Shown here piece after piece: positions 39,858 through 52,400 of a DNA stretch of 64,000 bases (position 1 is its first letter; each line of letters starts with the position of its first letter). The position numbers and the translations under genes were made by a program. This DNA is from Amia ocellicauda (lineage: Eukaryota > Chordata > Actinopteri > Amiiformes > Amiidae): the NCBI RefSeq assembly GCF_036373705.1, contig NC_089853.1, forward strand, positions 28,252,068 to 28,316,067, read 5' to 3'. The notes beneath the pieces are model-generated. The model searched no databases. It saw only the letters and a list, made by a program, of their open reading frames with translations, and was not told the DNA's origin.

Positions 39858-42800
39858 TTATTGTTCAGTGTGTTCATGCAGACTGCTGGTTCCTGTGGAC
39901 TCCTCACTGTGGCCAGATGCTTTGCTGAAGATGTCTTTCTCGCTGCCGTGAAACTTGACTCTCCTTTTGTTTTTCTGAAAGGGGGATGGGGTGAGGGGGC
40001 AGGGTTTCAGTTTCGTTAAGCGTTTATAATAAAGTTTATAATAACATTCTTGTGGTGGTTCCAATGGTTAATGGCATTCTCACAAGCAGTAGTAGTCTTG
40101 CAGAGTTGTACAAATTGGTATTTTATATACAAATGCAAAAGCTGCCTGTAAATAGTTTCCTGCTGACAGGAACTGATGCAGTGTAGTAGTGCATAGTAGT
40201 GCCTATTTCAAGTTAGTTGGTAGCAGCATGAAACAAATAGTGGATTAGTATTTTTGGCACAGATACATCATGGATATTTAAATTTGGCTAATCTCATCAC
40301 TGGTGAAAAGCTGCAGAACTAACAAGATTTCAGTGCATGATGTCCTTTGACAATGTCTTCGAGACAGTCAAGGTGAGACTTGCTACCTAATTGCAGGCAG
40401 AGTACTGCACTGATACCTTAAGGGTATTGTGGGCTTTCCTTCACTGCAGTGCATGATGAGTGGGGGTGGGGGGTACCTGCTGGTTGGTGACTCCACGGGG
40501 GTAGCGGGCGATGTCATCCCGCAGGCGCTCGGTCCTCGCCCAGTCCTCCTCCCAGTGCTGCCGCCGGTAGTCGGATTCCTGTGCCTCGATGCGCTCCAGG
40601 ATGGCCTGGTTCTCCCGCGTCACCAGCAGCAGCTCCAGATGCCTCTTCTCCACGTTCAGGCTGGGCCCCATGCAGAAAACTCCTTTTATTATTATATATT
40701 ATTTGTATTTATTGGCAGACGCCCTTACTAAAGGGCTGAGTGCTGAGATGTTTTATTGTTTTAGGGACTGGTAAATCTACAATCTCCAACATTAAAGAGA
40801 TGGTTTTTTTCTCCCTATTTTATGCATGTCTTCAAGTGTTTTTCAGTTTTATTTGATCTGCTAGCTATATCCAACATCGGCATTCACATAAGCTTGTGAA
40901 AGCCCTCACATCCAAGGAGGAGGAAATAGCATGCTGAAGTGTGTGTTTGTGTCACATAGCTGTGCCAGTGGATGAACACTAATTAATTTGTTCCCCCTGT
41001 AAATTACTAGTTGAGTCTTTTTCTGAAACTGCTTTTGTTTAGGGTGTGGGGAAGGAGATTATGGTACATTAGTATGCAATTAGCACTCTGCAGGATCATG
41101 CATGACCCTTTGTTTGTGCAATAAATTAGACCTTAAATCCCGGAATTACTGTAGTGCTAAGAATGGCTGATAATGTCAATTAAAAATCATTTGTATGGAT
41201 GTTACCATGTGTATAGCAAATTTAGTTCAGCTCTCACTACCATATCTTCACAGCACACAACTCTGCTAGCAGTCCATCTTAAATAGTAATTGGGTTAGAG
41301 TTTCTACTGCAATAGATGCCTTTTGCCATCTACCTTTTAAAAAGACAAATTTTGTACAGGCTGATTGTTTTTTCTTATTTTCCAGTAGAGTTGTAAGCAA
41401 CCATCATTCTTTAAAATCTAATTAGAATTTTTTAAAGTGAAGTTCTTGGGAATGCATTTCTTGGACAAGTCTAATCCCTCAGTGACAATGATAAAAGGTT
41501 TAATCATTGTCCGTGCTCTCTCTGCATTGCCTCCCTGCATCACGCTGCCTGGTGACAAATGAGTGCGCCGAATCTAATAAGTCAAAGCTCATTGGGTTAC
41601 CTGTTGCTAAGGAGGAGTGTTTTGTAGGCACTACCATTGGTCAGTCACGAAGAGTTTGGTTGTGCATGATTGGTTGGTTTTAAAGAGGAATCTGGGGGTG
41701 AGACATCCTCAATCAAGAGCAATTGCTCAGGCATAATCTTGCACGCAATGACTTCTGTAATTATGCGAGGTCTGAGTGTGGTATTTTAAATTCAAGAGCA
41801 GACACGTAAGGGAGATGAATGATTTCATGGAGTGTTGTTAGTGATTGGCTGTGGTCAGGCAAGGGCAACAGAAGGGAACTCAATAAAAGCAGATACCGAA
41901 TGTGCAGGCAGGTTTCCCCTGACCTGAAGCACACTGTAAATGATTAGATCTTGCCTCTCATTGCTGCAGATCATGATCAAATCTTGCAAGGACATGCTGC
42001 CTTTAGATTCTAATGTCAGACATCCGAGACTCCTCTGGGTGCCTGTCTATTGAATTATAGAGCCGTATTTTTGAAAACATGCACATAAGCTTTGACTATA
42101 GTTACACATCTAAAACACAAACCGTCTGGGCGTGGGGGCTCTCATTGTTCTGCAGCTTATTTAAAACAAGTCACGTTTAAAGTGCAGAAAGCCTGCCTTT
42201 TGTGCTGTGCAGGCTTTCAGGATGCCATATGTAGTCATTAAATATGATCTGAGAACGTAAATGCCAGCACATAACAGATGGGAGTTCTAATGGATAGGCA
42301 GTCTGGTTTGTTCAGGTTTTCCTTCCAGAAATACAGGGTTAATGAGGTCTTAATTAAAGAGGCAGAAGGGTGAGTTCTTTCTAATTTTTTTTTCTCCAGC
42401 ATGTGTTGGCAGCTATAAAAAAACACATGACTAGGAATACTTGCTCAACACAGGTGGGAAATGCCTTATTAAATGGCAGTTATATATCTAGTGCTGTGTA
42501 TTATTATTATTATTTTTATTCTTGACAGACACCCTTATCCAGGACGACTTACAACATAAGTGCAATACAAAGTGCAAGAATACAGTTAAGTACAAGGCAT
42601 ATCTAGTATCTATAGGGCTGCCAGACTTCACAGAATGATAAACTGTTACAAAAACAATCACTGACCCTCACCTTCTCTCTGGATAATTGTTCCTGTGGTC
42701 AACTTGGCCCTTTGATCTCATGATATCGGACAGTTTGGTTGACAGGATCAGATTGTCTCTCTCAATGGTGGCCAGTCTCTCTTCTTGCAGCTTTTTGAGA

Positions 42801-45082
42801 GAGAGAAAGATGTCAATATCTAGAATAGTCCATTTCATTTAATTGTTTTTCCTTATTTACTTGTGAGCCCTGTGTTTGTTTTTTGCTACTTAGAACATGC
42901 TGGGTAGAAATACATAAAAATACTTATATTTACATTTGTAATTCTTTTCACCACAGGAGTGCAATACAAATATACAGATGATGATATATATGCCATGAGG
43001 AAATGCTACATTGTGCCATACTGTGAAGACGCACTGACCTGTAATTTTTTCATATTCAGTTGTAGGTGAGCAGGTTTTTGAAAGCCTTTGGTATCCACCA
43101 TTGGCCTGGCCATATGCACCTGTAGAAACACTGCAGTTATCAGGTCTGCTGTTGTATATCAATGCCAGGCAAAGTTACAAGAATAATGGCTAAATATATG
43201 TAGCAACACTTCCACTTCTGTGTGGTGTATCATGTTAATATATGTAGTATCCTGTATGGCAAGCCATTTTTTAATCGTCAAATTAGTGATATCAACAATT
43301 AAATTCTTGATATCAGCAATTTAATTTCTGATATAAAAATGTAATTGTTGACATCAAAATATGTGCAAGCAAATTGTTGATAGAAATAGATTTGAAATGG
43401 AGGTTGCTTTGAAATAAATTATAGCAGTCTTTTGAAGAAGTTTGCTAATAAAAAGGTCCTTTCCTGGGGGTGTGCAAATGTTGAATCAGGCTGTGAAGGG
43501 TTTGGTTGCCTGCAATTCCCTCAGTATGTCAGGGGGAGGATGCCATAGACAAGGGACAGGGGAAACGTAGGAGCTATGACAGCAGGGGCGTTTCTGAGGG
43601 GGGGCCAGGGGGGGCAGTGCCCCTGTGACAGCAAAATTGGCCCCCACTATGGCCCCCCTAACTAGCACTGCAGACAAAACACTGTCACCCCGCCCCCCGG
43701 CTAGCATAGTGGACAAAACACCCCCCTACTCCAGCACCGCGGAGAAATTGATGGCCCCTCTAATATTACAACTGGCCCCAGCCAGCCCCCCCCCCAGCTG
43801 AAATGGTCTAGAACCACCACTGTATGACAGAACAGTCACCACTGCTATTGTGTCACTCAGTATTGTATTACCTTGAAGAGAAATACTGCTCCTGAAAAGA
43901 ACAGCCTGCCTGGATTTCCCCAATGTATTGCATGACACACGCTTAATGTTGGTGAATTAGTTTACTTTAGTTTCTAGGATGGATCTGCTTTCATAGAGGC
44001 ATGACTAGTGACAGGTTGTAAAGGTTTTATGAAGTTTGGGTCACGGAGCCTCTCTGAAGAAATGACATGTAAAGTGACTCACTGTCTCTCATCCCAGTGA
44101 AAACTTAAGAAAAAATTAAATGGTCAAATAAATCAGAATCAACATTTAGAACAGGGTATAATTATCTCAGCAGGAACATCAAAAATACATACTGGAGATT
44201 ATAGTAGTTATAGAGTGTAATAAATCTGTAGTTTTAATCCTGCATTCATATTCTGAAATAGAATATAGACCTGAAATCTTAATTAATGAAAATAATGCAT
44301 GGCATTAAGTAACCATTTTTATGTAGATGGGCTGTTTCTTTTTTATTTCATTTTTTAAATGATAATAAATGCATAGACATGGCATAGCTTGAGCAGTGTC
44401 AGGAGTGTTTTTCCCACACAATCTTAACTTTCTAAGCATTTAACTTATCTTCAAAATGTAAAACCAAACCCAAACAGATATTCTCAACTGAATGAGTACC
44501 AACTGGCCACAGCACAGTTTGTGTTGCGCTGTGAACAGTGCGTCCTTGCCTCTTTGTGTTTGACTGGTGTTGTGGAACATAACTCAAGGCAAGCCAAACT
44601 GGAGCACAGTTTTTTCTCAATACAGAGAAAATAATCCTTACTCTTTCCCAGTGTTTGTTCCAAGATACACACAGGGCTTAACACACTGACCCTACATCAG
44701 TATTTAACACCAATACACTGTTGTTCATTCTGTTTAACAACCATAAATACAAAGTACTTTCATCACGTCTCAACACAGACTTCTCTTGTAAATTTGTCTA
44801 ATAGTCTGTACAGAAACAATACTAATTTGTCCTTTAAACATTTTTTAATTTTCATCCAACAAACATTTTAACCTGTGCCTTCGTATGTGCTGAAGTAGAG
44901 CATTTAATACAATGTATTTAGCCAGATCAATTAGAACTGCAAATTGTATCCATTCCAGTTAATACTACATCTTACTGTCCCCTACTTACCTTGCTTCTGT
45001 GCTCCTCAAACCTGGCTTGGTCCCATTTCTTCTGGAGATACTTGTTGGTTGAAGGCACAAGTGGCTGGTATGCTCTGTGCAT
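39858..45082 (-). CDS. cfap97d2: CFAP97 domain-containing protein, CFAP97D2-like
   Basis: Five exons on the minus strand: 44,990-45,082 (ATG at 45,082), 43,039-43,119, 42,672-42,790, 40,477-40,660 and 39,858-39,974 (TAA). All introns are GT-AG with matching phases, giving 197 residues. The protein starts MHRAYQPLVPSTNKYLQKKW, continues RPMVDTKG and KKLQLQEERLATIERDN, then SLNVEKRHLELLLVTRENQA and DYRRQHWEEDWARTERLRDD. This is the helical, Arg/Glu-rich CFAP97/hemingway domain, found in proteins linked to cilia and sperm flagella. Charged, coiled-coil-like throughout; no signal peptide or membrane span. The last exon (KNKRRVKFHGSEKDIFSKAS) is supported by a TTTCAG acceptor and phase only. Without that splice, exon 4 would read 11 more codons to a TGA. 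The choice of D2 over other paralogues is from memory. Confidence 0.85.
40690..40740 (+). repeat. Short fragment of the GGCAGACGCCC repeat family
   Basis: TATTTATTGGCAGACGCCCT then TACTAAAGGGCTGAG. It sits only about 30 bases upstream of the minus-strand exon at 40,477-40,660, i.e. close to its branch-point region. Confidence 0.55.
40741..42499. other. Intron 3 of the cfap97d2-like gene
   Basis: About 1.8 kb. The block at 41,480-42,000 is of mixed composition with CCTGTTGCTAAGGA (near 41,600), a word also found in the csnk1g1 intron near 26,290. No exon is seen. Confidence 0.5.
42500..42601 (+). repeat. Dispersed repeat fragment, GGCAGACGCCC family
   Basis: TTATTCTTGACAGACACCCT, TATCCAGGACGACTTACAAC and TACAGTTAAGTACAAGGCAT. 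It matches 22,688-22,770 closely. Confidence 0.65.
43120..44989. other. Intron 1 of the cfap97d2-like gene
   Basis: Contains the hAT-type element at 43,583-43,822. The remainder is AT-rich, with a short repeated theme around 43,290-43,360 (GATATCA and AATT words). No other gene is recognised. Confidence 0.5.
43583..43822. mobile_element. Non-autonomous hAT-type element with 8-bp target duplication
   Basis: 240 bp beginning CAGGGGCGTTTCTGAG and ending CTAGAACCACCACTG. The reverse complement of the end (CAGTGGTGGTTCTAG) resembles the start. The exact 8-bp direct repeat TATGACAG flanks it at 43,575-43,582 and 43,823-43,830. CAG-type ends plus an 8-bp duplication are hallmarks of hAT transposons. 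There is no coding capacity. The interior is rich in C and G runs. Confidence 0.82.
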
Positions 45083-45131
45083 GTCTGTGTCTGTGTGTGT
45101 CTGTGTGTGTCTGTGTGTGTGTGTGTGTGTG
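45082..45131. repeat. (TG)n microsatellite with interspersed C
   Basis: TGTCTGTGTGTGTCTGTGTG-type array directly abutting the start codon of the minus-strand cfap97d2-like gene, hence (AC)n in its 5'UTR or promoter. Confidence 0.9.
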
Positions 45132-46111
45132 CTCTACAGAGTCTGACTGCTAGCTCTCTGTGCGGGGAGGCGCTCTGTGTGTGCTGTGAAGTGCACAACT
45201 CACCTGAACCCACTGACCATATGGGTTCCCACTCTCTGCCCTGGGTCCTACACTACACCTTGTCCAGGACACTGAAAAGAACAAATGGTCAGGTTTGTAA
45301 ATGGAGATTCACACTCCAAATGTCAGTGAAATAAGATGACTCAGTTGGGGGCACTAACAGGACCCTTCTGGCCTCTCAGTGGGAGGTCTGACAGGGTGGC
45401 CGACTTCCCAAAGCTTCCCGAGTCCTGTCCTGTGATGAAGACACTGTAGTCATGGTGCTGCCTCTGCCTTACTACTGTTTCTATTGTTGAGAGATCAAGT
45501 GTCAATAAATTATTACTGACTAATGACTTATGTTCAGGGACAACAGTGTATGTGTACATGGAAAATTAATAGTTTTAGAACTGGACTGCAGAAATAGTCT
45601 TTGGAAAACTGAATTTTGAAAAGATACCATCCATTCCATATATAGTTTGTCATAGCCATGTTCAGAGGTTGCTACCTGAAGATTGAATAAATATTTACCC
45701 AATTGTGTGTGTGTGTGTGTGTTTATAAATGTATGCTTTTATTTACAAATGCATGTGTAATTAACTGTGACCAATAATCATCGCCATCATCAACATCATA
45801 TTGTTTAATGTTTCTACAAACAAGCGTTGATATGCATGGAAATATTGTATTATATTTCCACATATGCGGGTGTGTTTGACGTGTGTAGGAACCAATGCGC
45901 CGGCGCAGTGTTTCTGGGGACCGTAAATGCAACGGAACAGTGCGCACCCAGAATGCCATCCGGCCTCTGCATCGTAATCACTGTATTATTATTATTTTCA
46001 CTGTACAGGCGCCGTCAATCCGGTACAATTAAAGATAGCTGTTGACAGATATACAGTCTTCACATATGTGCTGTTTCAATACATTTATTTCCGTACAATA
46101 AGAGCTCAGTG
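45132..46111. promoter_or_regulatory. Divergent promoter region between cfap97d2-like gene and trip4
   Basis: About 1 kb separates the two start codons. At 45,896-45,907 lies the perfect palindrome TGCGCCGGCGCA, close to the NRF1 consensus, directly after ACCAAT. Another GTGCGCAC is near 45,940. CpG density is locally raised from 45,880 to 45,980 in otherwise CpG-poor DNA. This is the likely trip4 promoter and may also serve the minus-strand gene. A (GT)n run is at 45,702-45,722. Confidence 0.5.
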
Positions 46112-46357
46112 ATGTCAGACTCGCTGCTTCGTTGGTGTGTGGATCAACTGAACCACAAATTTGGTTTGGAAGCCAGTGACGATATAGTACAGTAAGTAAT
46201 GAGTGTAATTTGGCCGTTGTGAATATTTCAAAAGCATAGGCTAAATTATGATTTTATTGTAATGGCAGTATATGGAGTGGAATAGTTGTCGAAATGGCTT
46301 AATGTGCGACACTTTAATAACATTTTAAGACAGCGAGCTAAGATTATAAAGGTAAAA

Positions 46358-46413
<56 letters not shown>

Positions 46414-49400
46414 CTTAACACACAGGATTATGTATCTGCAAGCAGGTACACCGCCTTAACTTTGTTAAATACAAATCTTTTCGGGACATGTATTATACAA
46501 GCATACGAAAACCGACCTCATTATGATACAATACATTTTGCTATAATGATTTCATTTCACAGATAAGTACAAGTGTTATTGCATAAAGGCTACATTATGT
46601 ATGTTTATGTACACTATTTTTCCCCCTCATACAAAACAAATTTTAAGTATATTAGAAAAGGCTCGTTTCCAAGTCAACATTAGTTTTTTTAATAGTGTGT
46701 ATTTTCTGGGCAGGTACATCCTTTCCATAGACAACCCAGAGGAGATTGTGGAGTATGTCGGAGACCTGGTCCAGGGGACAGATGGGAAGAAGCGGCAGTT
46801 CATTGACGAGCTGTTGGACAGGTGGCACAGGGCCCGGCAGCCTGCCCTGGACAATGTCCACCCGGTCTGGAAAAAGGAGACCGTGGCAGGTAGGGAACAG
46901 ACTCATGGATTACTTCGACTGAGCTGCATGGGAGGAGATGACCAATAAACCCACAAATGTTAAACAGGAAATAATCCCAATTGTTCAGCTTGTTCTGACA
47001 ATTTTCATTGAGCGCAATTTGTTTTTGTTCATTCAGTTTTATTTTATTTTATACAGAAATTCCCGATTTGTCCAAGGGGTTGGACTCTTTGAAGAAATCC
47101 AAGCGGAAAGGGAGGAACAAACAGGAGGTGTTGACCGTCTCTGAACAAGAGCCCGAACCAGAGGAGGTTAAGACTCCCATAGACTTGTTAAAGGTGAGTG
47201 GTGTGTGGATGAGTATTGCCTGTGTGTGTAACTCTCTCAGTGCCACCATGGTGTGCAGGCAGCATCCTAATTGCACATAATGTAGATACAGGTTTATAAC
47301 AATAGACTCAACCTTGGGGCTAAAATGCCCTGCTGGGGCTTGACGGTGTTTTGTCATTCTGTTGAAGGCGCAGGAAAGCAGCAGCTTGTCCTCTGTGAAG
47401 AAGAAGAAGTTTGTGAGCCTGTATGCCAAGGAAGGCCAGGATCGGCTAGCTGTCCTGCTGCCTGGCCGCCACCCCTGCGATTGCCTGGCGCAGAAACACA
47501 CACTCATCAATAACTGCCTGACCTGCGGCCGCATCGTCTGTGAACAGGAGGGTTCTGGGCCGTGCCTCTTCTGTGGCACCCTGGTGAGTTTGTCTGAGAA
47601 AGACCGGCAGCATATTTTCCTTCCAGCTGTATCACTCAGTCTACACTCCTCTAACAGTCTAGTCTAGATCCTTGTTGACACACTGGGCTTGAACATTAAA
47701 CATCTGATTACAAATGTTCTAATTTCTTGGGCATGAACACGAGGGGTAAGCTTGTAAGTGCTGTGTTAGAGAACGTTACCAGTTAAAGTCCTTTCTTTAT
47801 ATTTGGGAAATGTTTTATTTGGCAGGTTTGTACAAGGGAAGAGCAGGAGATCCTCCAGCGAGACTCGAACAAAAGTCAGAAGCTTCTGAAGAAACTCATG
47901 GCAGGTGAGCAAATATAAAAAACCTGTTACTTTAATATTTGATTCACAGTCATTATTATGGCCAAACTTTTAAATCACGTGTTGTTTATAGGGCAGTTTG
48001 CTGGATTCTGGCAATTAAATCCTGCAATTGTATTAAAAAGTGTTTCCCAACCGCCCCAAAAAATATATCAAAGGAATGTATAAAACTGGAACACAAACAT
48101 TTAATTATTTTTGCTTGATGGTGTTTCTAAGGTAGTGTTAATTGATGTCAATTGGCTGTATGACTATATAGGTTAAGCTGAGAACATATTTTCAGCTGGA
48201 TAGTGGCCTTTATTGCTACCAATTAACCCATAAGCAAAGAAGCTAAGGTAACTTATTATAGTAGCCTGCCTGTGTTGACATCAGTGCTTTATGTGGCAGG
48301 ATCAGACAGGACTGGCCAGGGTGAGGACTCGGAGAAGGACTTTCTGCCCCACAAGGAGGCCAAGATGAAGGTTGGCCTGGAGAAAGCCATCCAGCACAAG
48401 GAGAAACTCCTGGAGTATGACAAGAACAGGTCTCTCGGCTCTCTTTAATCTTTCTCTTTTATTTTTACATGAAAAAATTCGAAATAACTTTTTAGGATTA
48501 TGACAACTGTGTGATTACCTAAGTATGTCAACGGAAGAAACTTTTTTGTTTTGTCAAGTAGGGGGTGTATTTTGGGCAGATTGACAAGTAAATTAGAACA
48601 TCAAGTGACTAATCTGCATTTCAGTCAAAACTTCAAGTTTCGTCACTATGATGAAACAGATCTATTGATATCTTGGCACAAAAAAACGCAGCCTAGTCAT
48701 AAAGTACTAGATGTTAAAAAATATGGATAATGAGTCCAGGATGTTGATGACCTCTTGTTTGCCCTCAGTGTGCGTCGGACGCAGGTCATCGATGATGAGT
48801 CTGACTACTTCTCCACCGACTCCAACCAGTGGCTGTCAAAGGCAGAGCGAGAGGCCCTGCGGCGCCGCGAGGAGCAGCTGAGGGATCTGCGCTACGCCTC
48901 CCGCATCAGCAGGAAGATCACGCTGGACTTCACCGGGAGAAAAGTGCTGGAGGAGGGGGCCGAGAACATGAACCAGTACTACGTCAAGTAAGATGATACA
49001 AGGCCTGAAGCTGCTGCGGGGGCCCCAAACTGTGTAATACGGCCAGTAACAGCCAGGATAAATGAAGACCTCGATTCAATCAAGATGGGCCCCTATCCCA
49101 GTTACAAAGTGCCAACTCAGAACCTGATGTCACGTGCCAGAGACCTTTCCCTGCCACCCAATGGAATCTCATTAAGTACTGTAATTTGTGATAGGCGGGT
49201 TGGTTGAAGGGTTTATCAAATTCAGGCCTAAGTCTCGTTTACTGCATTTACTGATGAGGATGATATTTTCCAGCTTTATTGTACAATATGCCGTCTTCCA
49301 GTGGAATATCTCCATGTCTTGTATCTTTTGCAACAGGGTTATTTCTTTCCAGCCACAATAATGGATTATCGTTTAATCTTTTTTTTTTCGTTTCCTTTTA

Positions 49401-52400
49401 CGGTGCGCGGATCTGTCTTTGTGAGTGATGGGATGGAGGGACAGAAAATGGTCAAGCTGTATCTGATGATTCTATTGCAGGGAAGGGGAGTTAAAATCTA
49501 AGGGATGAATGTGTATTTTCTCCCCCCGCCCCCTTGATTCTTCCTGAATCTCTGAGTCTCTGTTTCAAAGAGAGTTATGTCTTGCAGGTTTGATGAGACC
49601 ATTCAGGCCCTCAACACAGGGTCCCTGACTAAGAGCCCTCGGCAGACTGATCCCAGCAGTCGACAGCACCTGAGAGAGCTGGTGAACCCCAACATCGACC
49701 AGGCAGCGCCACTGGTATGTGGAAGTGCAATGTTTGAGAAGCCAGTGATCCCAGATAGATGTTTATTCTATTTTAATTTGCTCTTGCATTTGTTTCTATT
49801 TTAATGGTGTGTACAAATTGAGGTTTATGTGAAATTTTAAACCCACCAACTATTTTCATATTGCAAAACCTGATATTTTATAGCAGGTTTTCTTTGAGTA
49901 AAACCAAGAAATATGTCAAACATCAACAGCAAAACAGGAATTTATGATTGCGGGTGGCTCAAAGTTTTCATGCAGTTCTAACCTGTGATTGGTATGATTT
50001 AATGGCAACTTGCTCTAAACACACACACGCACACATAGAAACACAAGTTTATGGTTCCTAGTTTTGAAAAGTGTCAAGACTACACTGAATATATAATGCC
50101 TGGCCATTTCAAGTGGTTATTGACCCGTAGCAGCCTGACCTGCAGGTATTGGGGCTAAGCTACAGTGTGTGGCTCTGTTGTGTTGCAGTGGGTGGATGTT
50201 GGCAGTTCGGAAGCCCATAGAAAAACCCAGGAGAAGGGCAGTGTGACCGGACCAGACACTGAGCGTGCCCGCCTCAGGATCCAAGACCGGGAGCTGCAGG
50301 AGATCGCTGACGGGGGCTACTGTCTCAGCATGCACCAGCCTTGGGCCTCTCTGCTTGTCTTGGGCATCAAGAGGTAACTTCCTTCCTTTTACTGTCTGAA
50401 TGGGCACTATGGACATGAAGACATAAAAACCCTTCCAACCAACAAGTGTCTGTTCTGTATGATTTAAACCGAGTAATGTAATGTGTTAATGTAGCATTGA
50501 TGCATAATTGAAAAAATCCATATTATTCTTGTGTAAGAATATGACTAAATCTGTTAAACTTTAAGTTATGTGCCCTGTAGTATCATTTTGGTAGCCTTGG
50601 CGATGAAATGCGTCCCAGTTTAGCACTGATGGTCAGTTACGCTTGTGGTTCCTGAAGTTATCTACTGTATCATGTGAGTGCTCGACTTCATGGGTCACAA
50701 AGCAGAACAAGGAAATCCAGGGGGTGTTCAAAACACTGCACTTAACACATTTGTTTGAACATCTGTTTTAATGGAGTTCAGGGGGTGATCTTATTTTAAT
50801 GGTAAATGCTGCTCTTTGTGGGGAAAAAGTGGTATTTCCTATATAATTTGTGCATATATCGTTTTATGAATGTGTGACACATTGCACTGTGTGCTGGGTT
50901 TGGTGGCGGCCAGGTCAGCACTTGACTCTGAGGCTCTGTGACTCATTGCAGGGTGGAGGGAAGGACGTGGTACACCTCACATAGAGGCCGTCTGTGGATC
51001 GCGGCTGCCGCCAAGAGGCCCACTCCACAGGAGATAGCCCAGGTGGAAGCCATGTACCGGAACCTCTACAGAACAGGCAAGTACTGATGACCAAATAAGA
51101 CCACACTTCCTAGCCTCCAGCTTTGACAAGGACTTTCTGAAGCTGTATTTATTTAATTTTTTAGGGAATGTGTAGGTGGCAGATATCTAAACAGGAAACA
51201 GCAGTCAATGGTTACTGTGGGATTTATATATTACAAAAAATATTGAACAAATCCAGTAAGTTAACTGGAATGTTGATAATATAGGTAAAATTCTTCTGTC
51301 ACTGTAACATCTAAATATTTGGGGAAAGAAACTTCAACATATCCTCCAACAGATAATACTGGTAGAAGGGAGGACAGATGTGTATAGGCAATTGTTTGCC
51401 AAACAATTTTTCTTGTCATGTGATTTCTTGGCCTGTACAGCAGATTAACCATTCATGTTTCCTTCTAGCCCCTGATTTTCCCAAGGAATACCCCACAGGA
51501 TGTCTGCTGGGGTGTGTGAATGTGATTGACTGTCTCTCCCAGGAGCAGTTTCAAGAGCAGGTCAGTACAGCCGCTGCACTGTGCAAACACAACTTATTTT
51601 CTAACAAGAGACAACCCATCTGTTTTCAATCAGATTATCAGTTCTGTTTAATGTGGTTAATATATGTGGCCTGGCTTTTTTTTTCTTATTTCCTCTCAAC
51701 TGTGCTGTTTTGGAGGAAATGCAGGCTTTTGTTAGTCATTTACTTTTTAAAGACAAGGCAAAAGAAAATATGCATTATCCTCCTGAATATGTTTTATGGC
51801 CCTTTTGGATTGGTGAAATGAGAAAAATACCTTTAATTTTCAAAAACGACAGAACTATTTTAATGGAACAGTCAGTTTTTACCAATGTGCCAGTTTTTCT
51901 CATTTCACAGAGCTTTACTTCTCGCCAACAGAGGGCGCAGTGCACCATGGTTTTGTAACCAGGAGGTGGCCTGCTATTTATATCCTCTGGTCTGCTCTGA
52001 CTTAAAAACCTATGACATTCAAACAGGCCTCAAATGTTTCCATTTTTTTTTTCATATTAATTTCATGCATGACAAGTGAGTATTAATTTGCGGAGCCCTA
52101 AGATGATGTTGATCAATTCTGAAAGCACTGGAGACTGCGATGCTTAGTACAGTGCGGCTCCTGATTAATTATAAATCAATGATGTCCAAGGTTGCATTGA
52201 AGCTTCTTTAATCTTTTCCTTTCATCCAGTTAAAATGCCTTGGTGGCTCACCAGTCAATAGATACAGAACCCCAATCTCTGTAGACCTCCTATGTTTCCG
52301 AGCCCACTTTGAAAATTGTTTTTTTCTGAGTCCACTTTTATGGCCCCTTCAAACAAGAGGGGAATAAAAGGCAGCCGTGTAAATTGCACATTTTTTCTCT

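Noticed and set aside
45837..45860. Inverted repeat TGGAAATAT / ATATTTCCA
   Set aside because: The arms are only nine bases of AT-rich sequence, within chance expectation, and no mobile-element ends or duplication flank them.
47049..47579. 176-codon minus-strand open frame
   Set aside because: It is antisense to trip4 exons 3 and 4 and spans their intron. The coding strand is clearly the + strand (zinc finger, splice phases).
51378..51821. 147-codon + strand open frame with hydrophobic stretches
   Set aside because: It is the reading of trip4 exon 11 extended in both directions into intron sequence. The splice sites at 51,469 and 51,560 bound the real exon.
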